A stretch of DNA of 64,000 nt from Sphingomonadales bacterium. GTDB lineage: Bacteria; Pseudomonadota; Alphaproteobacteria; Sphingomonadales; Sphingomonadaceae. The DNA lies in contig JAIXYT010000050.1 in the NCBI GenBank assembly GCA_027490095.1, forward strand, positions 124,001 to 188,000. The letters are read 5' to 3'. The notes under the pieces are model-generated. The model ran no database searches. It worked only from the letters and a program-made list of their open reading frames with translations, and had not been told where the DNA came from. Shown one piece after another: positions 15,828-23,233 of the stretch. Each line of letters begins with the position of its first letter. The first letter of the stretch is position 1. Made by a program: the position numbers and the translations under genes.

Positions 15828-17960
15828 ATGAACGCAAGCCTGAAGGTGGAAACCAAGCCCAGCTTCTGCCGATTCTGCCACGCCAACTGCGCGATGCTGG
15901 TGGATGTCGCAGGCGGCAAGGTCGCAGCCGTCCGCGGCGATCCCGACGACCCGGTCTACAGCGGCTACACCTGCCAGAAGGGCCGCCAGCTCGCGGTCGC
16001 CCACAACCACCCCACCCGCCTCACCATGCACCAGCGCCGCACAGACAGCGGCTTCGAACCCGCCACCAGCGAACAGGCCCTCTCCGACATCGCAGCCCGC
16101 CTGAAGGCCATCATCGCAGAGCACGGCCCCCATTCGGTCGCCATCTACTGCGGCACCTACGCCTTCCAGAACTCGGCCGGCCTTGGCGCCGCCATCGGCT
16201 TCGCCAATGGCATCGGCACCCGCAACATCTACACCTCCGTCACCCTCGACCAGCCCGCAAAGGTCTACACCACCATGCGCATGGGCCAGTGGGGCGGCGG
16301 CGTGCACGGCTTCTCGGATGCAGAGGCCTGCATCTTCATCGGCAACAACCCGCTCGTCTCCCACTATGCCCCGCCCGGCGGCGTCCCGCCCTTCTCCCCC
16401 TCCCGCCGCCTTCGCGACCAGCTCGCCAAGGGCCTGAAGCTCGTCGTCATCGACCCGCGCGAAACCGACGTCGCCAAGCTCGCCACTCTCCACCTGCAGG
16501 TGAAACCAGGCGAAGACGCCGCCGTCCTCGCGGCCATCGCCAACGTGATCCTGAAAGAGGGCCTCCACGACAAGGCCTTCTGCCAGCAGCATGTCGGCGA
16601 CCTCTCGGCCTTCGCCGCGGCCGTCGAGCCCTTCACCCCCGAACTCGCTGCCGCCCGCGCCGGCGTGAAGGCAGAGGATATCGTGCAGGCAGCCCGCCTC
16701 TGGGGCGGCCAGAAGAAGGGCGCCGTCTCCACCGGCACCGGCCCCGAAATGGCGGGGCAAGGCAACCTCGTCGCCTGGCTCGTCTCCGCCCTCAACATCA
16801 TCGGCGGCCGCGTCAACCGCGAGGGCGAGGTCGCCCCCGTGCCGCGCGTCTTCACCCCCGGCGCCGCCCCCCGCAAGGCCGAGGTCACGCCCCCGGTCCG
16901 CCCCTGGGGTGAAGGTTTTCCGGCAAGCCGCTTCCGCGGCCTCACCCAGCTCGGCTTCGAAATGCCCTGCAACGTGCTCGCCGACGAAATCCTGACACCC
17001 GGCGACGGCCAGATCCGCGCCCTCATCAACTTCGGCGGCAACCCCATCGTCGCCTTCCCCAACCCCGACAAGATCGCAAGGGCGCTGGACAACCTCGACC
17101 TGCTGGTCAGCATCGACATCCGCATGTCGCAGACCGCCAAGCGCTCCCATTGGGTCCTCGCCCCCGCCATGTGCCTCGAACGCGAAGACATCACCAACCT
17201 CAGCGAATGGTGGTTCGAGGAACCCTATGCCCGCTACGCCCAGGCCCTCGTCCCCGCGCCGGGCGAGACGATGGACGAATGGGAAATGCTCTGGGAGCTC
17301 TGCCGCCGGATGGAGGTGCCCATGCCCGTCGTCGGCGGCAACGTGCCCATGGACGTGAAACCCACCAAGGCCGAATTCCTCGACCTCATGTCCGCCACCT
17401 GCCGCGTCGCGCCATCGAAGGTGAAGGCCGACACCCCTCACGGCCGCCACATCATCTACCCCGAACATGCCCTCGTGGTCGAACCCGGAGACTCGGAAAG
17501 CCCCACCAAGTTCGACCTCGTCCCCGACATGCTGGCCCAGGAACTCCACGCCACCCTGTTCAAGGCCGACGACGCGCTGCCCTTCCGCCTCACCAGCCGG
17601 CGCTCCCCCCACGTCTTCAACTCGTCGGGCCACCAGTATGACGCGCTCGCGAAGAAGGGCACCAGCAACTACGCCTGGATGAACCCGGCCGACATGCAAG
17701 CGCTTGGCCTCGTCGACGAACAGCTCGTCGAAATCAGCGGCAAGCGCGGCGCCCTAAAGGGCCTCGTCAAGGCCGACGAAGCGGTCCGCCCCGGCGTCAT
17801 CTCCATGTCCCACGCCTTCGGAGACGTCGGCGAAGAGGGCAAGGCCGTCGAACGCATCGGCGCCACCACCTCCCGCCTCGTCGATGAAACGGTCGATTAC
17901 GACCCCATCACCGGCCAATCCCTCCAGTCGGCCATCCCCGTTGCTGTCGCACCGGCCTGA
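15828..17960 (+). CDS. molybdopterin-dependent oxidoreductase, catalytic subunit with N-terminal [4Fe-4S] site
   Basis: A 710-residue member of the DMSO-reductase (Mo/W-bisMGD) superfamily. The N-terminal [4Fe-4S] ligands are Cys14, Cys17, Cys21 and Cys49 (C-x2-C-x3-C-x27-C). The bulk is the molybdopterin domain and the end is the dinucleotide-binding domain (TSRRSPHVFNSSGHQYDALA onward). There is no twin-arginine signal, so it should be cytoplasmic. The metal-ligand region around residues 135-150 (SVTLDQPAKVY) has no Cys or Sec, so it is not a typical formate dehydrogenase. No iron-sulphur or membrane partner lies next to it. The substrate is unknown. Confidence 0.8.
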   Translation: MNASLKVETKPSFCRFCHANCAMLVDVAGGKVAAVRGDPDDPVYSGYTCQKGRQLAVAHNHPTRLTMHQRRTDSGFEPATSEQALSDIAARLKAIIAEHGPHSVAIYCGTYAFQNSAGLGAAIGFANGIGTRNIYTSVTLDQPAKVYTTMRMGQWGGGVHGFSDAEACIFIGNNPLVSHYAPPGGVPPFSPSRRLRDQLAKGLKLVVIDPRETDVAKLATLHLQVKPGEDAAVLAAIANVILKEGLHDKAFCQQHVGDLSAFAAAVEPFTPELAAARAGVKAEDIVQAARLWGGQKKGAVSTGTGPEMAGQGNLVAWLVSALNIIGGRVNREGEVAPVPRVFTPGAAPRKAEVTPPVRPWGEGFPASRFRGLTQLGFEMPCNVLADEILTPGDGQIRALINFGGNPIVAFPNPDKIARALDNLDLLVSIDIRMSQTAKRSHWVLAPAMCLEREDITNLSEWWFEEPYARYAQALVPAPGETMDEWEMLWELCRRMEVPMPVVGGNVPMDVKPTKAEFLDLMSATCRVAPSKVKADTPHGRHIIYPEHALVVEPGDSESPTKFDLVPDMLAQELHATLFKADDALPFRLTSRRSPHVFNSSGHQYDALAKKGTSNYAWMNPADMQALGLVDEQLVEISGKRGALKGLVKADEAVRPGVISMSHAFGDVGEEGKAVERIGATTSRLVDETVDYDPITGQSLQSAIPVAVAPA

Positions 17961-18001
17961 CCGGCTTCCAATCCGCGCAATCCGGCGCTAAGGCCCCGCC
18001 C

Positions 18002-18400
18002 GTGTCGCGTCGCCTGCCCGTCCTGCCGTTCGTCCTCAACGAGCTGGCACTCGCCATCGCCCTGATGGCGCTCGTCCTGCTCGCGGCCGCCCCGCGCGGC
18101 TGGATGCCGGTCGCGGTCGAAGGCGGCGGAGTCCAGCTCGTCATCTGCTCGGCCACGGGCAACAGCGACGTGCCCATCCCCGGCATGCCCGCAGCCCCCA
18201 CCGACGAAACAGGCACCATGCCCTGCGCCTTCGCAGGCGTCGGCGCGCCTGCCCTCGAACCCCCGGTCGCAGCCGCCCTTCCGCTGCCGTCCGCCGTCAG
18301 CTTCGCCTGGGCCGGAATCGCGGCCCCAGCCCGCCTGCTCACCCTCAGGCCGCGCCTCTCCCCCCCATCCCGCGCACCCCCAGCCTCGATCCACGCCTGA
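18002..18400 (+). CDS. DUF2946-like small exported/membrane protein
   Basis: A 132-residue protein starting at GTG 18002. One hydrophobic segment (about 11-29) leads into a short cysteine-containing region (VICSATG, then MPCAFAG) and a Pro/Ala-rich end. This size, the Cys pattern and the position 74 bases before a TonB receptor fit DUF2946-type proteins, which are regularly found with TonB receptors and PepSY proteins in presumed metal uptake loci. Direct function is unknown. It is likely the first gene of an operon with the receptor and PepSY genes. The family call rests partly on context. Confidence 0.6.
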   Translation: MSRRLPVLPFVLNELALAIALMALVLLAAAPRGWMPVAVEGGGVQLVICSATGNSDVPIPGMPAAPTDETGTMPCAFAGVGAPALEPPVAAALPLPSAVSFAWAGIAAPARLLTLRPRLSPPSRAPPASIHA

Positions 18401-18474
18401 AGTCCGCCCGCTCGCCGGGCCCCTGACGCGTCCGGCCCCGCCGGCGGCGTTCCCCCTTTCGTGGATCACACATC

Positions 18475-20592
18475 ATGCACGCATCCTCCCGCGCGGCTCT
18501 CGCCGCAGCGCTCGCCTTCACCACCACCCCCACCTTCGCCCAAGGGGTCGGCAACCGCGCGACCGCCGAAGAGATCATCGTCACCGCCAGCCTCGCAGGC
18601 TCGCTGACCGCCCCCTCAGACGCCGAAGCCCGCCGCACCCTCGAGCGCATCCCCGGCGCCATCGGCTTCGTCCCCGCCGCCACCTTCGCCGACGACTTCA
18701 CCCAGAGCCTCGGCGACGCCCTCCTCTGGACCCCGGGCGTCTTCGCCGACACCTCGGCCGCACGCGAAAGCCGCATCTCCATTCGCGGCTCGGGCCTCAA
18801 CTCCGGCTTCGAACGCCGCGGCCTCACCGTGCTCCGCGACGGCATTCCCATCACCCGCGCCTCGGGCTCGACCGAGTTCCAGGAGGTGGACCCCCTCTCC
18901 ATCCAGCGCCTCGAAGTCTACAAGGGCGCCAACGGCCTGCGCTTCGGCGCCACCGCACTCGGCGGCGCAATCAACATCGTCACCCCAACGGCCGCCAGCC
19001 TCGGCACCCCCTTCGAAGCCCGCGTCGAAGGCGGCAGCTTCAACACCATCCGCGGCTCGCTCCAGGCCGGCGCCGAAGCGGGCGTCGGCGACGTCTGGGT
19101 CGGCGTCACCGGCCTCTCCTCCGACGGCTTCCGCGACCACAGCGCAGTCCGCTCCTGGTACGGCTTCGCCAACGCGGGCCTGAAACTCTCGGACACCGTG
19201 GAGACCCGCTTCTACGCCACCCTCCTGCAGGACAATTTCGAACTCGCAGGCGCGCTCAGCCTCGACGACGCGCTGAACGACCCCACCCGCGCCGCGCGCC
19301 CCACCACCATCCCCAACCCCGTACCCGGCCGCCCGCCGATCGTCCTCGATCCCGGCCCGGAAGCCGACGATTGGGACCGCAACCTCGGCGTACTCCGCCT
19401 CGCCAACCGCACGGTTGCAACGCTCGGCGCAGTCCGCCTCGAAGCCGGCGGCTGGTACTCCAACCGCACCCTCGACCACGCCATCACCCGCCTCGCCGGA
19501 ATCGTCGACCAGAAGGAAGACGAAATCGGCGCCTTCGCCGAACTCGGCAGCCTGTCGGGCGCCGAGCGTCTCCCCTTCGAATGGGTCGTCGGCGTGCAGG
19601 CGAACAGCGCCAGCACCAACAACCGCAGCTGGGTCAACAATTTCGGCGAACGCGGCGCCTTGCGCGCCCAATCCATCCAGGATTCGGCAACGCTGAACGC
19701 CTGGGGCCAGCTCGATGTCGGCCTCGGCAGCCAGGTCCGCCTGATCGCCGGCACCCAGTTCGCAGCCGCCCGCCGCGAAGTCACGGCGCTGCTCAACACC
19801 GTCTCGGGCCGCGCCTCCTACCGGCAGCTCAGCCCGCGCCTCGGCCTCCTCTACACGCCGGCCGAAACCGTCCAGCTCTTCGCCAACGTCAGCCGCAGCT
19901 TCGAACCACCGAGCATGGCCGACCTCACCGCCGGCGGCATCTCCCCGTTCGCACCGCTCGACGCCCAATCCGCCTGGACCGGCGAAGTCGGCGCGCGCGG
20001 CCAGCTCGGCATCCTCGCCTTCGACGTCGCCGCCTACTCCAGCTTCGTGGACAACGAGTTCATCGACCAGCTCAGCGCCAATGGCCGCACCTCGTTCACG
20101 GTCAACGCAGACCGCACCCGCCGGCAGGGCATCGAAGCCGGTCTCGACCTCTTCCTGCTGGATCGAGCAGGCCCGGCAGGCATCGGCCTCGTCTTCCGCC
20201 AGGTCTGGACCTTCTCCGACTTCCAGTTCGACGACGACGCCCGCTACGGCAACAACCGCCTCGCGGGCGTGCCGCGCCACCTGCTCGCCTCGGAACTCCG
20301 CCTCGATGGGCGCGCCGGCTGGTATCTCGGCGCCAACCTGCGCTGGGTGCCGGAAGGCCCCTGGGTCGATTACGCCAACACCACAAAGGCACCGGGCTAC
20401 GACCTCTGGGGCCTCACCGCCGGCTGGCAGATCACGCCCGCGCTTCGCCTGTTCGGCTCGGTCGAGAACCTGTTCGACACCCGCCACATCGCCAACGTCG
20501 TGACCGTCTCGGATCAGAGCCGCGAGCGCGCAGCCGCCTTCACCCCCGGCCAGGGCCGCGCCGTCTTCGTCGGCGCCACCGCCCGCTTCTAA
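18475..20592 (+). CDS. TonB-dependent receptor (metal/siderophore type)
   Basis: A 705-residue outer-membrane receptor with a signal peptide, a TonB-box-like stretch (EEIIVTASL), a plug domain with the usual RISIRGSGLN and VYKGANGLRFGATALGGAIN segments, and a C-terminal 22-strand barrel ending in an aromatic residue (GATARF). Plug and barrel resemble the FecA/ferric-siderophore group. The DUF2946-like gene precedes it and a PepSY protein follows by 12 bases, an arrangement usual for iron or copper acquisition. The substrate cannot be read from sequence, and no convincing Fur box was found upstream. Confidence 0.88.
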   Translation: MHASSRAALAAALAFTTTPTFAQGVGNRATAEEIIVTASLAGSLTAPSDAEARRTLERIPGAIGFVPAATFADDFTQSLGDALLWTPGVFADTSAARESRISIRGSGLNSGFERRGLTVLRDGIPITRASGSTEFQEVDPLSIQRLEVYKGANGLRFGATALGGAINIVTPTAASLGTPFEARVEGGSFNTIRGSLQAGAEAGVGDVWVGVTGLSSDGFRDHSAVRSWYGFANAGLKLSDTVETRFYATLLQDNFELAGALSLDDALNDPTRAARPTTIPNPVPGRPPIVLDPGPEADDWDRNLGVLRLANRTVATLGAVRLEAGGWYSNRTLDHAITRLAGIVDQKEDEIGAFAELGSLSGAERLPFEWVVGVQANSASTNNRSWVNNFGERGALRAQSIQDSATLNAWGQLDVGLGSQVRLIAGTQFAAARREVTALLNTVSGRASYRQLSPRLGLLYTPAETVQLFANVSRSFEPPSMADLTAGGISPFAPLDAQSAWTGEVGARGQLGILAFDVAAYSSFVDNEFIDQLSANGRTSFTVNADRTRRQGIEAGLDLFLLDRAGPAGIGLVFRQVWTFSDFQFDDDARYGNNRLAGVPRHLLASELRLDGRAGWYLGANLRWVPEGPWVDYANTTKAPGYDLWGLTAGWQITPALRLFGSVENLFDTRHIANVVTVSDQSRERAAAFTPGQGRAVFVGATARF

Positions 20593-20604
20593 GGGAGACA
20601 ATCC

Positions 20605-22128
20605 ATGGCAACCACAGCCGCACAGGCCCCCGCAAAAGGCCGCATGAACGCCCGCCTCACCGCCATCCGCTGGCACCAGCTGTTGGCGATCCTGGGCGGC
20701 CTCGCACTGCTGTTGTGGGGAGGCTCCGGCCTCCTCCACCCCATCATCACCACCTTCGGCCCCCAGCAGGCGCAGTTCTTCCCGCCGGAAGCCCCCATCG
20801 ACCTCGCCGGCATCCGCCCCATCCCCGAAACGCTGGCCGCCGCCGGAATCACCAGCGCGCAAGCCATCAAGGTCGCCCCGGGCCCGCAGGGCGCGCTGCT
20901 GCAGGTCACCGTCACGCAAGACAAGCCCCGCCGCTGGTTCCGCCTCGAGGATGGCGCCGAACTCGTGGGCCACGACAGCGACCAAGCCATCTGGCTCGCC
21001 CGCCACTATATGGCGCTCCCCGCCACCCAGGTCCGCTCGGTCGAGTGGATCGACCAATTTTCCGAAGACTATCCGCCCGTGAACCGCCTCCTCCCCGTCT
21101 GGAAGGTCCGCTTCGACCGGCCCGACAATCTCGAGGTCCTGATCTACACCGAAACCGGCGCCGTCGCCGCCGTCTCCAACGACTGGAAATCGAGCCTGCA
21201 ACGCGCCTTCCAGTGGGTCCACACCTGGAGCTTCCTGCCCCGGAACGCCGAGGCCGCGCGCATCATCCTCATCACCGCCCTCGTCGGCTCACTCCTGGCG
21301 CTCGCCGTCACCGGCACCGCCATGCTCATCCTCATCCGCCGCAAGGTCAGGGCCCCCGGCACCCGCGGCTGGCACCGCATCGCCGGCTACGCACTCGCAC
21401 TCCCCCTCCTCATGTTCACCAGCTCAGGCCTCTTCCACCTCATCCAGAACGGCTGGGACGAACCCACCCGCACTCTCACCCTCGCGCCCGCGCTCACCCC
21501 GGCCACAGGCGACTTCGGCCTGCACGACCAATGGACCAGCATCACCGACGGCCTCGCAATCGCAGGCGTCTCCCTGATCGAAACCAACGACGGCCAGCAA
21601 CTCTACCGCCTCGCGCTCGCGCCCGACCGCAAGGGCGGCCCCGCCACCCCGGCCCAGATCCGAAACGCCCGCTTCGACGGAGTCCAGCCCACCGGCCCCG
21701 CCCTCTATCTCGACGCAAAGACGGGCCAGCCCTGGGCCCCCGGAGACCGCGAGCTCGCCCTCCAACTCGGCGACCGCATCACCGGCGCCCCCCGCAGCGC
21801 CATCCTGAAGGCCGAACCCGTCACCCGCTTCGGCCCGGCCTATGATTTCCGCAACAAGCGCCTCCCCGTCTGGCAGCTCGATTACGGCCCGCCCGTCAAC
21901 GCCACCCTCTTCGTCGACACTGCCACCGGAGTCCTCGCCGACCGCACCGACAACAGCGCCAAGCCCGAACGGCTCAGCTTCTCACTGCTCCACAAGTGGA
22001 ACTTCCTGTTCCCGCTCGGCCGCAACGTCCAGAACGCCGTCGTCTCAGGCGTCGTCCTGGCCTCCATCCTCCTCATGGCCGTCCTCGGCCTCCAGATGGA
22101 TCTCAAACGCCGCCGCAGCCGCCGCTGA
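20605..22128 (+). CDS. PepSY-associated transmembrane protein
   Basis: A 507-residue inner-membrane protein of the PepSY_TM family: a first helix (about 13-40), a large periplasmic PepSY-containing loop, two helices around residues 210-240 and 255-280, a second periplasmic domain, and a last helix near the C-terminus (VVSGVVLASILLMAVLGLQM). Members encoded beside TonB receptors are thought to reduce or release the imported metal at the inner membrane. Here it is 12 bases downstream of the receptor, with an AAGGGAGA site, so it is cotranscribed. Its stop is followed by a strong bidirectional hairpin. Confidence 0.87.
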   Translation: MATTAAQAPAKGRMNARLTAIRWHQLLAILGGLALLLWGGSGLLHPIITTFGPQQAQFFPPEAPIDLAGIRPIPETLAAAGITSAQAIKVAPGPQGALLQVTVTQDKPRRWFRLEDGAELVGHDSDQAIWLARHYMALPATQVRSVEWIDQFSEDYPPVNRLLPVWKVRFDRPDNLEVLIYTETGAVAAVSNDWKSSLQRAFQWVHTWSFLPRNAEAARIILITALVGSLLALAVTGTAMLILIRRKVRAPGTRGWHRIAGYALALPLLMFTSSGLFHLIQNGWDEPTRTLTLAPALTPATGDFGLHDQWTSITDGLAIAGVSLIETNDGQQLYRLALAPDRKGGPATPAQIRNARFDGVQPTGPALYLDAKTGQPWAPGDRELALQLGDRITGAPRSAILKAEPVTRFGPAYDFRNKRLPVWQLDYGPPVNATLFVDTATGVLADRTDNSAKPERLSFSLLHKWNFLFPLGRNVQNAVVSGVVLASILLMAVLGLQMDLKRRRSRR

Positions 22129-22133
22129 AACGA

Positions 22134-22159
22134 GGGTGGGGGCGCAAACGCCCCCACCC
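22134..22159. terminator. bidirectional terminator-like hairpin
   Basis: A perfect 11-bp stem, GGGTGGGGGCG (22134-22144) and CGCCCCCACCC (22149-22159), with a CAAA loop. It lies between the convergent PepSY gene (stop 22128) and the small minus-strand gene (stop 22161). There is no T-run, so termination efficiency is uncertain. Confidence 0.65.
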
Positions 22160-22160
22160 G

Positions 22161-22514
22161 TCACCACCCGCGCCGCCAGTCCGCCTCGCGCCACCCGCGA
22201 TCCTGCAGGGCAAACTGGATCTCCCCGCGCGCCTCGCGCAGCAACCGCTCGATCCGCTGCCGCTCCCCGCGGTTGAACCCGTCCCGCGCATAGCGCCGCC
22301 CCAGCCGGTCGATCTCATCCAGCCGCCCCTCGATCCGCCGCGCCTCGCGCCCATCGATCCGCCCGGATCGCAAGGCCCGCCGATACTCCCAGCCGACCTG
22401 CCGAAACTCCGCACTCAGCCGCTGCTCGGTCGACCCGCGATACCGCCAGTCCCCCGCCGCCACATGCCCCGCCGCCAGCGCCGAGGCCAGCACCACAAAG
22501 CACGCAATCCGCAT
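22161..22514 (-). CDS. small exported hypothetical protein, Arg-rich helical
   Basis: A 117-residue product from the ATG at 22514, with a clear signal peptide (MRIACFVVLASALAAGHVAA) followed by an Arg/Glu-rich region of amphipathic helices (segments such as RRIEGRLDEIDRLGRRYARD). I do not recognise a named family; similar short periplasmic helical proteins are common in sphingomonads. It stands alone on the minus strand. The frame is open to 22547, but the internal start gives the signal peptide. Likely periplasmic; function not inferable. Confidence 0.6.
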   Translation of the reverse strand: MRIACFVVLASALAAGHVAAGDWRYRGSTEQRLSAEFRQVGWEYRRALRSGRIDGREARRIEGRLDEIDRLGRRYARDGFNRGERQRIERLLREARGEIQFALQDRGWREADWRRGW

Positions 22515-22614
22515 GAAACGCCTCCTCCTTGTCGAGGAGCGCATCACACCACGCCCAACCTTCCGGCCGGCTGAACCGGCCGGAAAGCTGGCGTTCAGGG
22601 GCGAGGAGCGGCGC

Positions 22615-23163
22615 CTACTTCCCGCCGCGGCCGGTGTTGCGAAGGCCGGGATCGCAGCTGATGTAGTAGTTGCTCAGGGCTGGGATCACCACTGCGGGGC
22701 GGTAGTAATAGTCCTTGGTCTCATCCTTGTCGTCGACCAGTATCTGCGTGTTTCCGGATCCCGCGACCCAACTCGCCTCCACTTCATTGGTCGACGCGGG
22801 CGTTACCTTGTCGGCCTCCAGCAGCAGCATGGCCGGATAGGCAGTCGGGTCGGTGCTGTTGTTCATGTTGGGGGACCAGACGGCGGGCACCACGGTCACG
22901 CCGTCCCTCAGGGTGCAATTGGCATCCAGGCTGAAGATCACATCGACCGTGTTGTTCCACGTGCTGGGATCGGGATTGGCCCACTGGGAAATGTCGATCG
23001 TGCCGTCCGGATCCACCAGGTCCAGCAGGGACGGGTTGCCGGGGGAACAGCTGGTCAGGGCATAGGAAACGTGCCCGCCATATTCATCCTGACCGTTCGG
23101 GCTGGTGCCCGTGTAATAGCCCCGGAATGTCATGAGAATCTGCAGCTGTCTGTCCTGTGGCAT
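22615..23163 (-). CDS. hypothetical protein downstream of the TIR-TPR gene
   Basis: A 182-residue protein that I do not recognise. It has no signal peptide or membrane segment, is rich in Asp, Asn, Pro and Tyr, and is predicted mostly beta-stranded. Notable segments are TFRGYYTGTSPNGQDEYGGH, VDVIFSLDANC, three Cys residues (SCSPG, NCTLRDG, SCDPG) and a Gly/Arg/Lys tail (RNTGRGGK). It lies 70 bases downstream of the TIR-TM-TPR gene on the same strand and may be cotranscribed. Wobble bias is weaker than in most neighbours. It could be a partner, a cargo gene or an unrelated secreted/structural protein. Confidence 0.6.
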   Translation of the reverse strand: MPQDRQLQILMTFRGYYTGTSPNGQDEYGGHVSYALTSCSPGNPSLLDLVDPDGTIDISQWANPDPSTWNNTVDVIFSLDANCTLRDGVTVVPAVWSPNMNNSTDPTAYPAMLLLEADKVTPASTNEVEASWVAGSGNTQILVDDKDETKDYYYRPAVVIPALSNYYISCDPGLRNTGRGGK

Positions 23164-23233
23164 TCCACTATCCTCTCGCTGGTTGAACCGGTTGTTGGAA
23201 AAAGAGAAGCCGAGGCAATGGCTGGTCCGCCCG

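Noticed and set aside
15828-17960. Formate dehydrogenase alpha subunit
   Set aside because: No Cys/Sec ligand motif, no beta or gamma subunit genes and no FdhD/FdhE neighbours.
18616-21222. 868-codon open frame on the minus strand opposite the TonB receptor and PepSY genes
   Set aside because: Antisense shadow with no recognisable domain; the two plus-strand genes are complete.
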